Notes: generated by a model not told the origin, from the letters alone. DNA of 59,633 bases from JAVBLD01 sp031553705 (GCA_031553705.1 JAVBLD010000048.1:1-59633), one strand, 5' to 3'; shown: positions 25,722 to 35,548, counted from the stretch's first letter. Numbers and translations: made by a program.

Positions 25722-28256
25722 TCAACAACATTTAGAACTACCACAGGTAGTACAGATCAGGCATCCTTCCTGATAAACCACCTGGGAACCACACTGTTCA
25801 CACCGCTCTCCGGCAGCTTCGGTACCGTTTGGGATATATTTTTTCAGTGCCCGTTCCACTCCGTTTTTCCATGTATTAATATTTTCGTTATCAAACTCCA
25901 TTGCGGCAACCAGTTCGACAGCCTGATGTACCGGCAAGCCGTGACGCAATACTCCGGAAATCAATTTGGCATAGTTCCAATACTCCTTGTCAAATTTAAA
26001 AGACAAACCTTCAACCGTCGTCTTGAAACCTCTTTTATTGCTGAACTGGAAGTCGTAGCGTGAATTACCTTCATCGTCATATTGCTTTACAATCTTACCG
26101 TCAGTGACCGCTTTTGGAAGCATAATCCCCTCTTCGTCATCGGCAATTCCGGTAAAGATTTCATACGGACGGCCTTCGTACAAACCGATAAAAGCAATCC
26201 ACTTCTCTTTGTTGTTCTGGAATCTTACAACCTCAGCGTCAAGTTCTCTCGGACGTTTTGCAGGCATAGCCATCTCCTGTTGCTTTTTCTCTTTGTTGGA
26301 AACCAATACTCCGGCCCTGGAGCCGTCGCGATATACGGTACATCCTTTACAACCGCTTTTCCACGCTTCAATATATAACTTCCCGACCAACTCCTCCGAA
26401 GCGTCCGCCGGCAGATTTACCGTCACACTGATTGAGTGGTCCACCCATTTCTGTACCTCTCCCTGCATCCTCACTTTCGCCATCCAGTCAATATCATTGG
26501 AGGTAGCTTTATTATAGGGAGATTCCAACACCAAACGGTCGATCTCTTCATCCGTATATCGCTTATTTGTGTCGTAGCCGTTGACTTTCATCCACTCGGC
26601 AAATTTATGATGAAATACGATAAACTCTTCATAACTGTCTCCCGACTCATCTACAAAATCTATCCGCACATTCTGGTCGTTCGGGTTGACTTTTCTTCTT
26701 CTTTTATAAACCGGAAGAAATACCGGCTCTATACCGGAGGTGGTCTGAGTCATCAAACTGGTCGTCCCGGTCGGAGCAATGGTCAGGCAGGCAATATTCC
26801 GGCGTCCGTATTTTGTCATTTCATTGTACATCTCCGGGTCGGCCTCTTTCAGGCGCATAATATACGGATTATTGGCCTCCCGTTTTGTCTCATAAATTTT
26901 AAAACTTCCCCGATCCCTTGCCAGATAAACAGAAGCCCGGTACGCTTCTACAGCCAGCGTTTTTTGTATCTCGACGGCAAAATCAATTGCATCCTCACTA
27001 CCGTAGCGCAGATTCAATGCGGCCAACATATCGCCTTCCGCTGTAATCCCGACTCCGGTACGTCTCCCTTCCCGTGCTTTTTCTTTAATCCTCTCCCATA
27101 ACCTCAACTCAACTCCTTTCACCTCATCATCTTCAGGATCGGCATGTACTTTCGCCAGGATCGTATCTATTTTCTCCAGCTCCAGATCAATAATGTCATC
27201 CATAATTCGTTGTGCAATAGCTACATGCTTTTTAAACAACGAAAAATCAAAGAATGCACCTTTGGTAAAAGGGTGTTGTACATAAGAGTAAAGGTTCAAC
27301 GCCAATAAGCGACAGGAATCATAAGGACACAACGGGATCTCCCCGCAAGGGTTCGTCGATACCGTCCGATATCCTTTATCAGCATAACAATCCGGTACGC
27401 TTTCCCGGATAATGGTATCCCAGAACAGGATTCCGGGCTCTGCCGATTTCCACGCATTATGTACAATCTTATTCCATAATTGTTTTGCCTGGATTGTTTT
27501 TTGGTTTGCAGGATGCTCGGAATAAACCGGATATTTTTGAATATATTCCTGGTCGTTAATTACAGCGCGCATGAAATCATCGTCTATTTTCACCGATATA
27601 TTCGCACCGGTTACCTTCCCTTCGGTCATTTTAGCATCGATAAAACTTTCCGAATCAGGATGATTAATGGAGACACTCAACATCAACGCTCCGCGACGGC
27701 CATCCTGCGCTACTTCGCGGGTAGAGTTAGAATAACGTTCCATAAACGGAACTATTCCGGTCGAGGTCAATGCAGAATTTTTTACAGGCGATCCTTTAGG
27801 ACGGATATGAGATAAATCATGTCCTACCCCTCCTCTTCTTTTCATCAATTGTACCTGCTCCTGATCGACTTTCATCACACCGCCATACGAATCGGACGGA
27901 CCTTCATGACCTATCACAAAACAATTAGACAAAGAAGCGATTTGAAAATCGTTGCCGATACCGGTCATAGGTCCCCCCTGCGGCACAATATACTTAAAAT
28001 CACGTAGTACCTCAAAAATCTCATCTTCACTAATCGGATTCGGATACTTCTGATCCACCCTATAAATCTCTTTCGCTAACCGGCGATGCATATCATCCGG
28101 ATTCTTTTCAAAGATATTCCCATAAGAATCTTTCAATGCATACTTATTTACCCATACTCTCGCCGCAAGTTCATCACCATTGAAATAATTCAAGGAACTT
28201 TGGAAAGCCTCTTCTACGGTGTAAGTCTCCTGTCCCGTAATTACTTTTTCATTCAT
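25722..28256 (-). CDS. nrdJ: Adenosylcobalamin-dependent (class II) ribonucleoside reductase
   Basis: This 844-residue enzyme makes deoxyribonucleotides by B12-dependent radical chemistry that works with or without oxygen. Motifs: NPCGEIPLCPYDSC with the catalytic Cys and Glu, a TIAPTGTTSLM segment, VNLPADASEE, GCKGCTVYRDGSR, and a C-terminal Cys-rich tail (CEQCGSQVVY...CTTCGSSKCC) for metal binding or redox relay. The N-terminal region has an HDLSHIRPKGSP string. No cobalamin riboswitch was recognised in front of it. It is monocistronic. Confidence 0.95.
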   Translation of the reverse strand: MNEKVITGQETYTVEEAFQSSLNYFNGDELAARVWVNKYALKDSYGNIFEKNPDDMHRRLAKEIYRVDQKYPNPISEDEIFEVLRDFKYIVPQGGPMTGIGNDFQIASLSNCFVIGHEGPSDSYGGVMKVDQEQVQLMKRRGGVGHDLSHIRPKGSPVKNSALTSTGIVPFMERYSNSTREVAQDGRRGALMLSVSINHPDSESFIDAKMTEGKVTGANISVKIDDDFMRAVINDQEYIQKYPVYSEHPANQKTIQAKQLWNKIVHNAWKSAEPGILFWDTIIRESVPDCYADKGYRTVSTNPCGEIPLCPYDSCRLLALNLYSYVQHPFTKGAFFDFSLFKKHVAIAQRIMDDIIDLELEKIDTILAKVHADPEDDEVKGVELRLWERIKEKAREGRRTGVGITAEGDMLAALNLRYGSEDAIDFAVEIQKTLAVEAYRASVYLARDRGSFKIYETKREANNPYIMRLKEADPEMYNEMTKYGRRNIACLTIAPTGTTSLMTQTTSGIEPVFLPVYKRRRKVNPNDQNVRIDFVDESGDSYEEFIVFHHKFAEWMKVNGYDTNKRYTDEEIDRLVLESPYNKATSNDIDWMAKVRMQGEVQKWVDHSISVTVNLPADASEELVGKLYIEAWKSGCKGCTVYRDGSRAGVLVSNKEKKQQEMAMPAKRPRELDAEVVRFQNNKEKWIAFIGLYEGRPYEIFTGIADDEEGIMLPKAVTDGKIVKQYDDEGNSRYDFQFSNKRGFKTTVEGLSFKFDKEYWNYAKLISGVLRHGLPVHQAVELVAAMEFDNENINTWKNGVERALKKYIPNGTEAAGERCEQCGSQVVYQEGCLICTTCGSSKCC

Positions 28257-28629
28257 AATATCTTATATTTTAATACACGTTTTCTCTAAGTAGACTGAAC
28301 TACAAATGTACGAAAAAAGGTCATATAAGGATATTTTATAACAAATCATTTTTAAAAGTTTTCCAAAAAATACACATACCATTCTGTATATTAATATATT
28401 AGAAAGAAGGATATGGCCAGAAAATTTTCAATTTTTTTTTTCAATAAAAATAAGGATATAAAAAAACTTAAACTTGCTATCTATCCCAACCTGTCAGTTT
28501 AAAACTAGGAAACAGTAGATATGGAAGATATAGAAGCTAAATAGAAAACTATAATCAGATTTTTAGGCAAAGAATTACAATAACCGGAATATAAACCGGC
28601 TATTCGAAAAATAAAACTATCAGATTTCT
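28257..28629. other. Intergenic region between nrdJ and rimM
   Basis: This is very AT-rich and has no gene. It contains the nrdJ -7 box and, near 28579-28605, a short CCGG/CCGG hairpin flanked by AATA/TATT that may be a weak rimM terminator. I see no B12 riboswitch and no NrdR-box-like repeats. Confidence 0.45.
28303..28310 (-). promoter_or_regulatory. -7 box of nrdJ
   Basis: The minus strand reads TACATTTG, a TAnnTTTG match, about 47 bases before the ATG. The -33 region is not convincing. Confidence 0.4.
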
Positions 28630-29169
28630 TTAATTTAATTCGATAAGCTCTTGTGGAATCTGAACGAGAATCTTGTTCTCTTCCAAACAGACCTCTTTTA
28701 TATATTCTTCGGAAAGCGGCAAAAGAATCTCTTTGCCGAAAATCTGAACGGATAAAACCACATTGCCCGAATAATTGGCTATATCAATGATTGTACCCAC
28801 TTCACCGGTATTTCTGTCTATTACGGCAAAACCATGCCATTCGAGAGGATCGGCAGCAGACGATCCGGATTGTTCAAACTCCTCCTCTATCCGTTTTGCT
28901 TCCAACATAACCTCACAACCGGTCAGGCGCTCCGCCTGTTCTTTTGTATCGACAAATTCAAACTTAATAATATAAGAAGAGTCGTTCCTGACAGACAAGC
29001 CGTCCTCTTCTATAAAAAAAGGAACCGGTGCTCCATCCAATTGGATAAAGACCGGTTCATTAATATATTTTTCCAGCAGATTACTGTCGGATCTGACGAT
29101 CACTTCTCCTCGGAGACCATGGGCCTTTACCACCTCTCCTGCTACAAGGCAATCGTTCCGGGTAATCAT
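28630..29169 (-). CDS. rimM: 16S rRNA processing protein RimM
   Basis: RimM helps late maturation of the 30S head and binds ribosomal protein S19. The 179-residue protein has the N-terminal RimM barrel (VAGEVVKAHGLRGEV) and a C-terminal PRC-type barrel (HGFAVIDRNTGEVGTI, ILLPLSEEYIKEV). I start at the ATG at 29169. The frame is open further upstream, but that part overlaps rpsP in another frame. Four bases separate it from rpsP, so the two are translated together. trmD and rplS, the usual partners in other phyla, are absent. Confidence 0.95.
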   Translation of the reverse strand: MITRNDCLVAGEVVKAHGLRGEVIVRSDSNLLEKYINEPVFIQLDGAPVPFFIEEDGLSVRNDSSYIIKFEFVDTKEQAERLTGCEVMLEAKRIEEEFEQSGSSAADPLEWHGFAVIDRNTGEVGTIIDIANYSGNVVLSVQIFGKEILLPLSEEYIKEVCLEENKILVQIPQELIELN

Positions 29170-29173
29170 GAAA

Positions 29174-29734
29174 CTATTCGGTAGCAGGAGTTGCTTCTTC
29201 CGCCGGTTTCTCAGCGACTTCCTCAACCACTTCGGGGGCTTCTTCAGCTTTCGCAGCAGCAGCGGCTGCTTCAGTCTCGGCTTTCTTTTTAGCAATCACT
29301 TCCGCTTTAGCGGCTTTTACTTTAGATTCTGCTTCCAATCTCTTTTTAGCAGCCGTATCTCCATCCTGTGCTAATTTCTTAATTTTAGATTCAATTTTTG
29401 AATTTTTCTCTTTCAGCCATGCTTCAAATTTTGCTTCGGCGGCAGCCGTATCGAAAGCTCCCTTTTTAACTCCTTCCAACAAATGTTTTTTCAGCATAAC
29501 ACCTTTGTAGGACAAAATGTTTCTTGTCGTATCGGTGGGTTGTGCTCCTACGTTCAACCAATATAAAGCCCTGTCGAAATTAAGGTCGATTGTTGCCGGA
29601 TTGGTATTAGGATCATACGAACCGATCTTTTCGATAAATCTTCCGTCACGCGGAGCTCTGCTATCCGCCACTACTACATGATAAAATGGACGACCTTTAC
29701 GTCCGTGTCTTGCTAACCTGATTTTAGTTGACAT
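29174..29734 (-). CDS. rpsP: 30S ribosomal protein S16 with long C-terminal extension
   Basis: The first 80 residues are the S16 fold (MSTKIRLARHGRKGRPFYH, DSRAPRDGRFIEKIGSYDP, RALYWLNVGAQPTDT). The other 100 residues are a Lys/Glu/Ala-rich tail, common in Bacteroidetes S16 and absent in E. coli S16 (82 residues). I use the ATG at 29734, preceded closely by AAGAGG. The open frame runs back to 29917, but those residues are hydrophobic and not part of the family. The full protein is 186 residues. Confidence 0.96.
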   Translation of the reverse strand: MSTKIRLARHGRKGRPFYHVVVADSRAPRDGRFIEKIGSYDPNTNPATIDLNFDRALYWLNVGAQPTDTTRNILSYKGVMLKKHLLEGVKKGAFDTAAAEAKFEAWLKEKNSKIESKIKKLAQDGDTAAKKRLEAESKVKAAKAEVIAKKKAETEAAAAAAKAEEAPEVVEEVAEKPAEEATPATE

Positions 29735-29782
29735 CCTCTTAATTTTTAATGAATTAAACTTTCCTATTCTCGATAGGAGGCA

Positions 29783-29814
29783 CAAAGATAATCTAAAAAA
29801 TGAAATATGAGAAA
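29783..29814 (-). promoter_or_regulatory. rpsP-rimM promoter
   Basis: Minus strand: TTTC (29811-29814), 20 bases, TATCTTTG (29783-29790). The -7 is perfect and the -33 is off by one. A small hairpin (TCCTAT/ATAGGA, 29762-29778) sits at the expected transcript 5' end. Confidence 0.6.
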
Positions 29815-29948
29815 GAAAAAAGAAAAAGATGAATCGGCATTTAATTATCCGGCAATGAAATAGCCGGATTTTTGCTAGAAAAAAGTTAAAAATCAAAATA
29901 CTTGTTAAGATTAACACTGTATATTATGTCATTAGCATCTAATAATGT

Positions 29949-29956
29949 ATCTTTGT
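29949..29956 (+). promoter_or_regulatory. -7 box upstream of the susC-like gene
   Basis: TATCTTTG matches TAnnTTTG. The leader would be about 145 bases and contains a 9-bp hairpin AAATGAAGA/TCTTCATTT (30000-30025). No good -33 TTTG. Confidence 0.4.
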
Positions 29957-30110
29957 ATGTGCTTAGTAGTATTTTGACATCGCGTGTGTATATCATTGAA
30001 AATGAAGACGTAAAACTCTTCATTTATTGAGAAGTTACAATAGCATTGCAGACTATTTTGTTTACCCGACAAATAGTTTGTAAAGGTAAATTTTGGGGAA
30101 TGGTGTGTAT

Positions 30111-33100
30111 ATGCTTAAAAATAAACATTACGGGAAAAGAATTATAGCGTTTCACGTTAAAGATCTGATATTTTCGATCCTTATAGGGATTTTTGTACTT
30201 TTCGGCAAACAGGGGATCGCCCAGGAAAATCTTCCGGCAATGTCCTCTTCTTCCAAGTCCGCGGAAAAAATCACCGTACAAGGTATCATAAAAGACAAAA
30301 ACGGATCTCCCATTGTCGGGGCCAATGTATTGGAAACAGGCACCTCCAATGGAGTTGCCAGCAATATAGAAGGGAAGTTTTCATTTACTGTTCCGGAATC
30401 GAAAATATTCATTGTTTCGTTTATCGGATATAAGCCGTTCGCTGCTATCTGTAAAAAAGACACCTTTTATCAAATCATTTTGGAAGAGGACGATGTTTTA
30501 TTGGAAGATATTATTGTAACGGCTCTGGGTATCAAAAGGAGAGAAATCCCTCTTGCCTATTCTGTCGTAAAATTAAGCGGGGATGAGTTAGTACGTGTCA
30601 AAGATCCGAACATGATTGTGACCTTGATAGGTAAAATCGCCGGGGCGCAAATCGGGAAAAGTGCAGCCGGTCTGGGAGGATCGGCAAAGGTAAATATCCG
30701 TGGAGCACGTTCCGTAGCAAGTAATAACCAACCTTTATTTGTAATCGACGGGGTACCGATGCTCAATTCAGGAGGAGAACAACCATACACAATCATCGGA
30801 GGAGTTGCCGATGCCGGAAACCGGGACGGAGGGGATGGTATTTCCAATCTGAATCCGGAAGATATCGAAAGCATTAGCATACTGAAAGGCGCTCCTGCTG
30901 CTGCCCTTTACGGATCACAGGCGGCCAATGGAGTTATCCTGATCACCACTAAAAAAGGAGAAGTAGGAAAACAGGAGATTGCCATCTCTTCTAATGTGAC
31001 TTTGGACAAAGCCTTTTGTCTTCCGCAATTTCAAAACTCATACGGGGTCAGTGATCTTATCGAAAGTTGGGGCGAACGGAAAAACATTCCGGCTTATGAT
31101 AATGCAGGGGACTTTTTTAAAACGGGAATCACTTTTATTCACTCATTATCAATCATTTCCGGGAATGAAAAAATACAGAATTATCTTTCATACGCCAATA
31201 CTATTGCTACAGGACTTCTCAAAAACAGCCGGCTGTCAAAGCATAATATTACGCTCCGGTCAACGACCGGCCTCTTCAACGATCGTCTGAAGCTGGATGG
31301 TAATATTAACCTGATAAAGCAGGATATGAAAAATAAAGCTACCCCCGGAGGTTTCTATATGAATCCGTTGGTAGGCTTATACCGCTTTCCGCGGGGAATG
31401 GATATTTCCGAATACCGGGCCCATTTTGAAATGCCGGATCCGTCAAGAAACCTGAATGTTCAAAACTGGCACTCACCTACCGAAGATTTCGAACAGAATC
31501 CGTATTGGATTGCAAATCGTATCGAAAGCATCGACCAACGGGTACGTACCATCGCATCCATTTCGGCTAAATTGAATGTCACAAAATGGTTTTCAATCCA
31601 AGCGCGTGGAAACCTGGACTATGTCAATGACGAATTCCAGCAGAAGTTCTATGCTTCTACCGCACCTGCATTAACCGGGCAAAACGGGCGGTATATCGAA
31701 TCCGATTACCAGGAAACACTATTTTATAGTGATATTCTCGCAATATTTGACAGGAAATTCGACCATTTTTCCACACATATCGCTATCGGAGCAAGTGTTG
31801 AGGATAAAATCGTCAATTCCAACCGCTACGACTCGAAGACCGCGTCATTGAGATATGCCAATGTCTTTAATATTGCCAATATCAATATGAATTCCTCAGC
31901 TTATATTGAAGAGCGGAACAATGCGCATAGGCAAATGCAATCCCTGTTTACTACAGCCCAGATAGGTTATAACGAATATCTGTTTTTGAATATGACTATG
32001 CGTAATGACTGGGCCTCTACACTAGCTTTCACGAAATACGAAAAAACCGGATTCTTCTATCCTTCGGCAGGTGTATCCTGGATTATGAACCGGATGCTCA
32101 AAATGGCCGGATGGATCGATCTGGCAAAAGTAAGGGCCTCATGGAGTATGGTAGGGAACGATATTCCGTTATACATTACCAATCCGATAGCCCACATCAC
32201 AGCAGGCGGCACAATACAGCCCTCCGACGCCGCTCCTTTCGAGGACATGAAACCGGAAATGAATACTTCTATAGAAATCGGTACCGAATGGGATATGTTT
32301 AAATACCGGTTGAAACTGGACGCAACATTTTATAAAACCAATACCCGAAATCAATTTTTCAAATTACCGGCCAAAAACGGTGATGATTACGCCTTCCGGT
32401 ATGTAAATGCCGGCGATATCGAAAATCGTGGCATTGAAATCAGCATAGAAGGGACCCCGGTACTAAGCAAATCCTTCAAATGGAAAGCCGGAGTGAACTA
32501 TTCGACCAATAAAAATAAGGTGATCAAACTACATGAGGAGCTGCCCGTATTCCTGTACGGCCCCAGAGGTTTTTCTTCCAGTTATGCCATGAAATTGAAG
32601 GAAGGCGGTTCGTTTGGAGATATATACGGTAAAGCTTTTAAACGAGATGAAAACGGAAAAATCCTTTTTGAAACTTCAGAGGAGAAACAAAATCTTCCCA
32701 TATCGGAAGGAGAAGGGAATACGATTGTAGTAGGGAATGCCAATCCCCGTTTTGTGTTAAGTTACAACAATACGCTCATTTACAAGAATCTTTCTCTATA
32801 TTTTCTTATTGACAGCCGGTTTGGCGGTAATGTATTATCGCAAACCGAAGCTGACCTGGATATGTTTGGCGTAACAAAAGCGACAGGAGATGCCCGGGAT
32901 AAGGGGTATGTAAACCTGGAAGGGAATAGGATCACAAAGGTCAAGGAGTTTTATAAATCGGTCAGCGGTCGTTCAGGAGTAACTGAGTATTATATATATG
33001 ACGCAACAAATATCCGGTTGCGAGAACTCTCTTTCGGGTATTCTCTCCCCCAGAAATGGATTGAAAAGACAAAAATGTTCAAGGGTGCCCAGTTTTCTTT

Positions 33101-33248
33101 GATCGCGCGTAACCTCGGCTTTATTTACAAGAAGGCTCCTTTCGATCCGGATCTGATTCTTTCGACCGGAAACGACAATCAGGCCGTAGACTCATATGGC
33201 ATGCCTACAACCCGGAGCATCGGATTTAATGTCAGGTTCACTTTTTAA
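30111..33248 (+). CDS. SusC/RagA-family TonB-linked outer membrane protein
   Basis: This outer-membrane transporter pairs with a SusD-like lipoprotein to import large ligands using TonB energy. The protein has 1045 residues from the ATG at 30111. A TTG at 30093 would add six residues and is less likely. Order: signal peptide (about 1-38), a carboxypeptidase D-regulatory-like domain (VQGIIKDKNGSPIVGANV), a TonB plug with the SusC signature (FVIDGVPM, SILKGAPAAALYGSQAANGV), and a beta barrel ending in Phe (NVRFTF). No polysaccharide enzymes or ECF sigma/anti-sigma genes are next to it, so the substrate is not predictable; a peptide or oligosaccharide are both possible. Confidence 0.95.
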   Translation: MLKNKHYGKRIIAFHVKDLIFSILIGIFVLFGKQGIAQENLPAMSSSSKSAEKITVQGIIKDKNGSPIVGANVLETGTSNGVASNIEGKFSFTVPESKIFIVSFIGYKPFAAICKKDTFYQIILEEDDVLLEDIIVTALGIKRREIPLAYSVVKLSGDELVRVKDPNMIVTLIGKIAGAQIGKSAAGLGGSAKVNIRGARSVASNNQPLFVIDGVPMLNSGGEQPYTIIGGVADAGNRDGGDGISNLNPEDIESISILKGAPAAALYGSQAANGVILITTKKGEVGKQEIAISSNVTLDKAFCLPQFQNSYGVSDLIESWGERKNIPAYDNAGDFFKTGITFIHSLSIISGNEKIQNYLSYANTIATGLLKNSRLSKHNITLRSTTGLFNDRLKLDGNINLIKQDMKNKATPGGFYMNPLVGLYRFPRGMDISEYRAHFEMPDPSRNLNVQNWHSPTEDFEQNPYWIANRIESIDQRVRTIASISAKLNVTKWFSIQARGNLDYVNDEFQQKFYASTAPALTGQNGRYIESDYQETLFYSDILAIFDRKFDHFSTHIAIGASVEDKIVNSNRYDSKTASLRYANVFNIANINMNSSAYIEERNNAHRQMQSLFTTAQIGYNEYLFLNMTMRNDWASTLAFTKYEKTGFFYPSAGVSWIMNRMLKMAGWIDLAKVRASWSMVGNDIPLYITNPIAHITAGGTIQPSDAAPFEDMKPEMNTSIEIGTEWDMFKYRLKLDATFYKTNTRNQFFKLPAKNGDDYAFRYVNAGDIENRGIEISIEGTPVLSKSFKWKAGVNYSTNKNKVIKLHEELPVFLYGPRGFSSSYAMKLKEGGSFGDIYGKAFKRDENGKILFETSEEKQNLPISEGEGNTIVVGNANPRFVLSYNNTLIYKNLSLYFLIDSRFGGNVLSQTEADLDMFGVTKATGDARDKGYVNLEGNRITKVKEFYKSVSGRSGVTEYYIYDATNIRLRELSFGYSLPQKWIEKTKMFKGAQFSLIARNLGFIYKKAPFDPDLILSTGNDNQAVDSYGMPTTRSIGFNVRFTF

Positions 33249-33276
33249 AATCCAAAATTGAAAATCAGTTCTGTTT

Positions 33277-34926
33277 ATGATAAAAAGAGTAGTATATAAA
33301 TCCGTTATATGGACACTTCTTGTCGGTCTCTGCGGATGTACAGACCGGTTCAGGGATCTCAATACCGATAAAACGGGTATCACCGATAACGATTTGAAGA
33401 TTGATTTCAACCATCTCGGTACTCCGTTGAATGTAATACAGCAAGGGATCTATTTTAATTATGAATACGGGAAAGGCAGGAACTGGCCTTTTCAGCTTAT
33501 GCAAAACCTAAATGCAGACATGTTCAGCGGATATATGCATGATTACAAGCCATTTAACGGAGGATCGCATAACTCTGACTATAATATGCAAGATGGATGG
33601 AATGGGCTGGCCTGGGAAAATACTTATGCCTATATTTTTACACAAATCAGAAGATCAGAAGATTCCACCAGAAAAATTTATCCATCCTTCCATGCCATCG
33701 CCAAAATACTGAAAGTAGAGGTGATGCACCGGATATCGGATTACTACGGGCCTATCATCTACTCCCACTCCTGTCAAAAAGAGAACAAATATGAACCGGA
33801 CTCCCAGCAGGAAGCTTATTATGCTTTTTTCAATGATTTGGACACAGCAGTCGTATTATTGATAAAACATTTGGAGGAGAATCCCAGGGCGACCGAATTC
33901 AAGCGGTTCGATATACTACTGGATGGAGAATATGCCACCTGGATAAAATTCGCCAACTCATTACGTTTAAGATTGGCTATACGGATTGCAATGGCTGCTC
34001 CTGAGAAAGCAAGAACAGAATACTTAAAAGCGCTAAATAACGATTACAATGTCTTTGAAAACTATGGAGAGATTGTCACCGTTTCCGGAAAAAACGGATA
34101 TACAAATCCGCTTGGCGAAATCAATCTCGTATGGGGAGAGTCCTTTATGAATGCATCGATGGAATCTATCCTCAACGGTTATCAGGATCCGCGCATGAGG
34201 CTATTTTTCCGGCCTTGTCCGGAGGATTTGATACTAAAAGACAAAAATAATAACGACTCTATTACTATTCCGTTGAAAGGTTTATATAAAGGAGTCCGGC
34301 AAGGTACGGTCCATTCGCATACATTATACGCTTCCCACTCGAAAGTATATGTAACCCAAGCAACCCCTCCGATCCTAATGACGGCAGCCGAAGTATGGTT
34401 TTTGCGGGCCGAAGCGGCTCTGCGGGGATGGAGTGCAGAAGATCCGGAAACATGTTATAAAAATGGGGTGAAAAGCTCATTTGCTCAATGGGGCGCTTCG
34501 GATGTAGAGCAATACCTGCAAAACGACCGGACAGGTGCCGATTATATAGACGCTTTTACCGCAAGCAACAATATCAAAGCCCGCTGTAGAGTATCGCCCC
34601 GCTGGATTGAAACGGCCGACCGTGAAACAAAATTGGAAAAAATCATTACGCAAAAATGGTTGGCTATCTTCCCAGAAGGATGCGAGGCCTGGGCAGAACA
34701 GCGACGGACAGGTTATCCCCGGTTATTCCCTGTAAAAGTAAACAACAGTAAAAACGGATGTATTGATACCGAAACGATGGTCCGTCGATTAAGCTTTCCG
34801 GGAGTAATCATTGACACCAATAAAGAACTTTATGATAGGCTCAGTGCCTTACTAGGCGGACCGGATAATCCGGGTACCCGGTTGTGGTGGGACACCGGCA
34901 GGAATTTTGCCGATGTCTACAAATGA
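33277..34926 (+). CDS. SusD/RagB-like outer membrane lipoprotein (SusD-like_2 type)
   Basis: This is the surface lipoprotein partner of the SusC-like protein, 28 bases upstream in the same operon. The 549-residue protein has a lipoprotein signal with Cys21 (GLCGC). It has the SusD-type helical core, including LMTAAEVWFLRAEAALRGW and the C-terminal EKIITQKWLAIFPEGCEAWAE motif typical of the SusD-like_2 branch. It caps the SusC barrel and captures ligand. The ligand is unknown. Confidence 0.93.
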   Translation: MIKRVVYKSVIWTLLVGLCGCTDRFRDLNTDKTGITDNDLKIDFNHLGTPLNVIQQGIYFNYEYGKGRNWPFQLMQNLNADMFSGYMHDYKPFNGGSHNSDYNMQDGWNGLAWENTYAYIFTQIRRSEDSTRKIYPSFHAIAKILKVEVMHRISDYYGPIIYSHSCQKENKYEPDSQQEAYYAFFNDLDTAVVLLIKHLEENPRATEFKRFDILLDGEYATWIKFANSLRLRLAIRIAMAAPEKARTEYLKALNNDYNVFENYGEIVTVSGKNGYTNPLGEINLVWGESFMNASMESILNGYQDPRMRLFFRPCPEDLILKDKNNNDSITIPLKGLYKGVRQGTVHSHTLYASHSKVYVTQATPPILMTAAEVWFLRAEAALRGWSAEDPETCYKNGVKSSFAQWGASDVEQYLQNDRTGADYIDAFTASNNIKARCRVSPRWIETADRETKLEKIITQKWLAIFPEGCEAWAEQRRTGYPRLFPVKVNNSKNGCIDTETMVRRLSFPGVIIDTNKELYDRLSALLGGPDNPGTRLWWDTGRNFADVYK

Positions 34927-34952
34927 CAGATCTAAACTTATATCTTTCTGCT

Positions 34953-35477
34953 TTATTCTATCGTAAAGCGGAAATATGATGTATTTTCCATGATCGGCAT
35001 ATTCGGCATATCGGAGGCTTGCCCTCCTGTCAAGTAAGCGGTAATGGCCCGGTTAATCGCTCCGTGCCCGACGGCAAGTATATGCTTCCCGGGATAATTC
35101 TGTTTCAGATAGTCAATAAAACAAACAGCCCGTTGAAACAACTGTTTTAATGTTTCACACCCTTCCGGAAGATTCTCCCAATCCAGTTTATCCAAACGGC
35201 CACCCGTATGTACGCCCCAATCGATCTCACGCAACAAAAGGGTGGAATGTGGTGACATCCCTCGCGATTTTGCGACAATCATTGCAGTGTCGTAACTTCG
35301 GGCAAGATCACTGCAAATGATCACATCCAACGACTCGCCGCTCAAAGTAAACGCAAGTTCTTTTGCCTGCCGGATTCCTTTCGGAGAAAGAGTTCCGGGA
35401 GTATGTCCCTGCATGACATGCCTACGGTTTTCGAACGTCTCCCCATGACGTGTCAAAATTAGATGTATTGGCTCCAT
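34953..35477 (-). CDS. Histidine phosphatase (phosphoglycerate mutase-like) family protein
   Basis: This 174-residue cytosolic protein has the LTRHGETFENR motif with the phospho-accepting His near residue 10, a SDLARSYDTA helix, the acid/base Glu region LREIDWG, and a second His in VGHGAINRA. Substrate specificity within this family cannot be read from motifs; sugar phosphates or cobalamin and nucleotide intermediates are possible. I chose the ATG at 35477, preceded by GATAGGA. The frame extends to an ATG at 35579 overlapping the flavodoxin gene, but this adds an unrelated hydrophobic stretch. Confidence 0.88.
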   Translation of the reverse strand: MEPIHLILTRHGETFENRRHVMQGHTPGTLSPKGIRQAKELAFTLSGESLDVIICSDLARSYDTAMIVAKSRGMSPHSTLLLREIDWGVHTGGRLDKLDWENLPEGCETLKQLFQRAVCFIDYLKQNYPGKHILAVGHGAINRAITAYLTGGQASDMPNMPIMENTSYFRFTIE

Positions 35478-35548
35478 TCCTATCTGTTTAGAGCAGCAAA
35501 GGTAAATATTATAAAGAATGAAAAGTAAAAAATAAAAAATCAGGAATC

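Larger units (their letters stand above)
29735..30110. other. Divergent intergenic region rpsP/susC-like
   Basis: It holds the rpsP promoter and leader hairpin, an ATCCGGC/GCCGGAT hairpin near 29844-29866 with TTTT on its right side, a -7 box TATCTTTG at 29949-29956, and two hairpins in the susC-like leader (30000-30025 and about 30052-30078). No gene is present. Confidence 0.5.

Noticed and set aside
28257..28629. Cobalamin riboswitch upstream of nrdJ
   Set aside because: The region is strongly AT-rich and lacks the GC-rich conserved core expected of that riboswitch.
29174..29917. Longer S16 start at 29917 with a hydrophobic N terminus
   Set aside because: The extra residues are not part of S16. 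The ATG at 29734 has a close AAGAGG and begins with the canonical S16 sequence.
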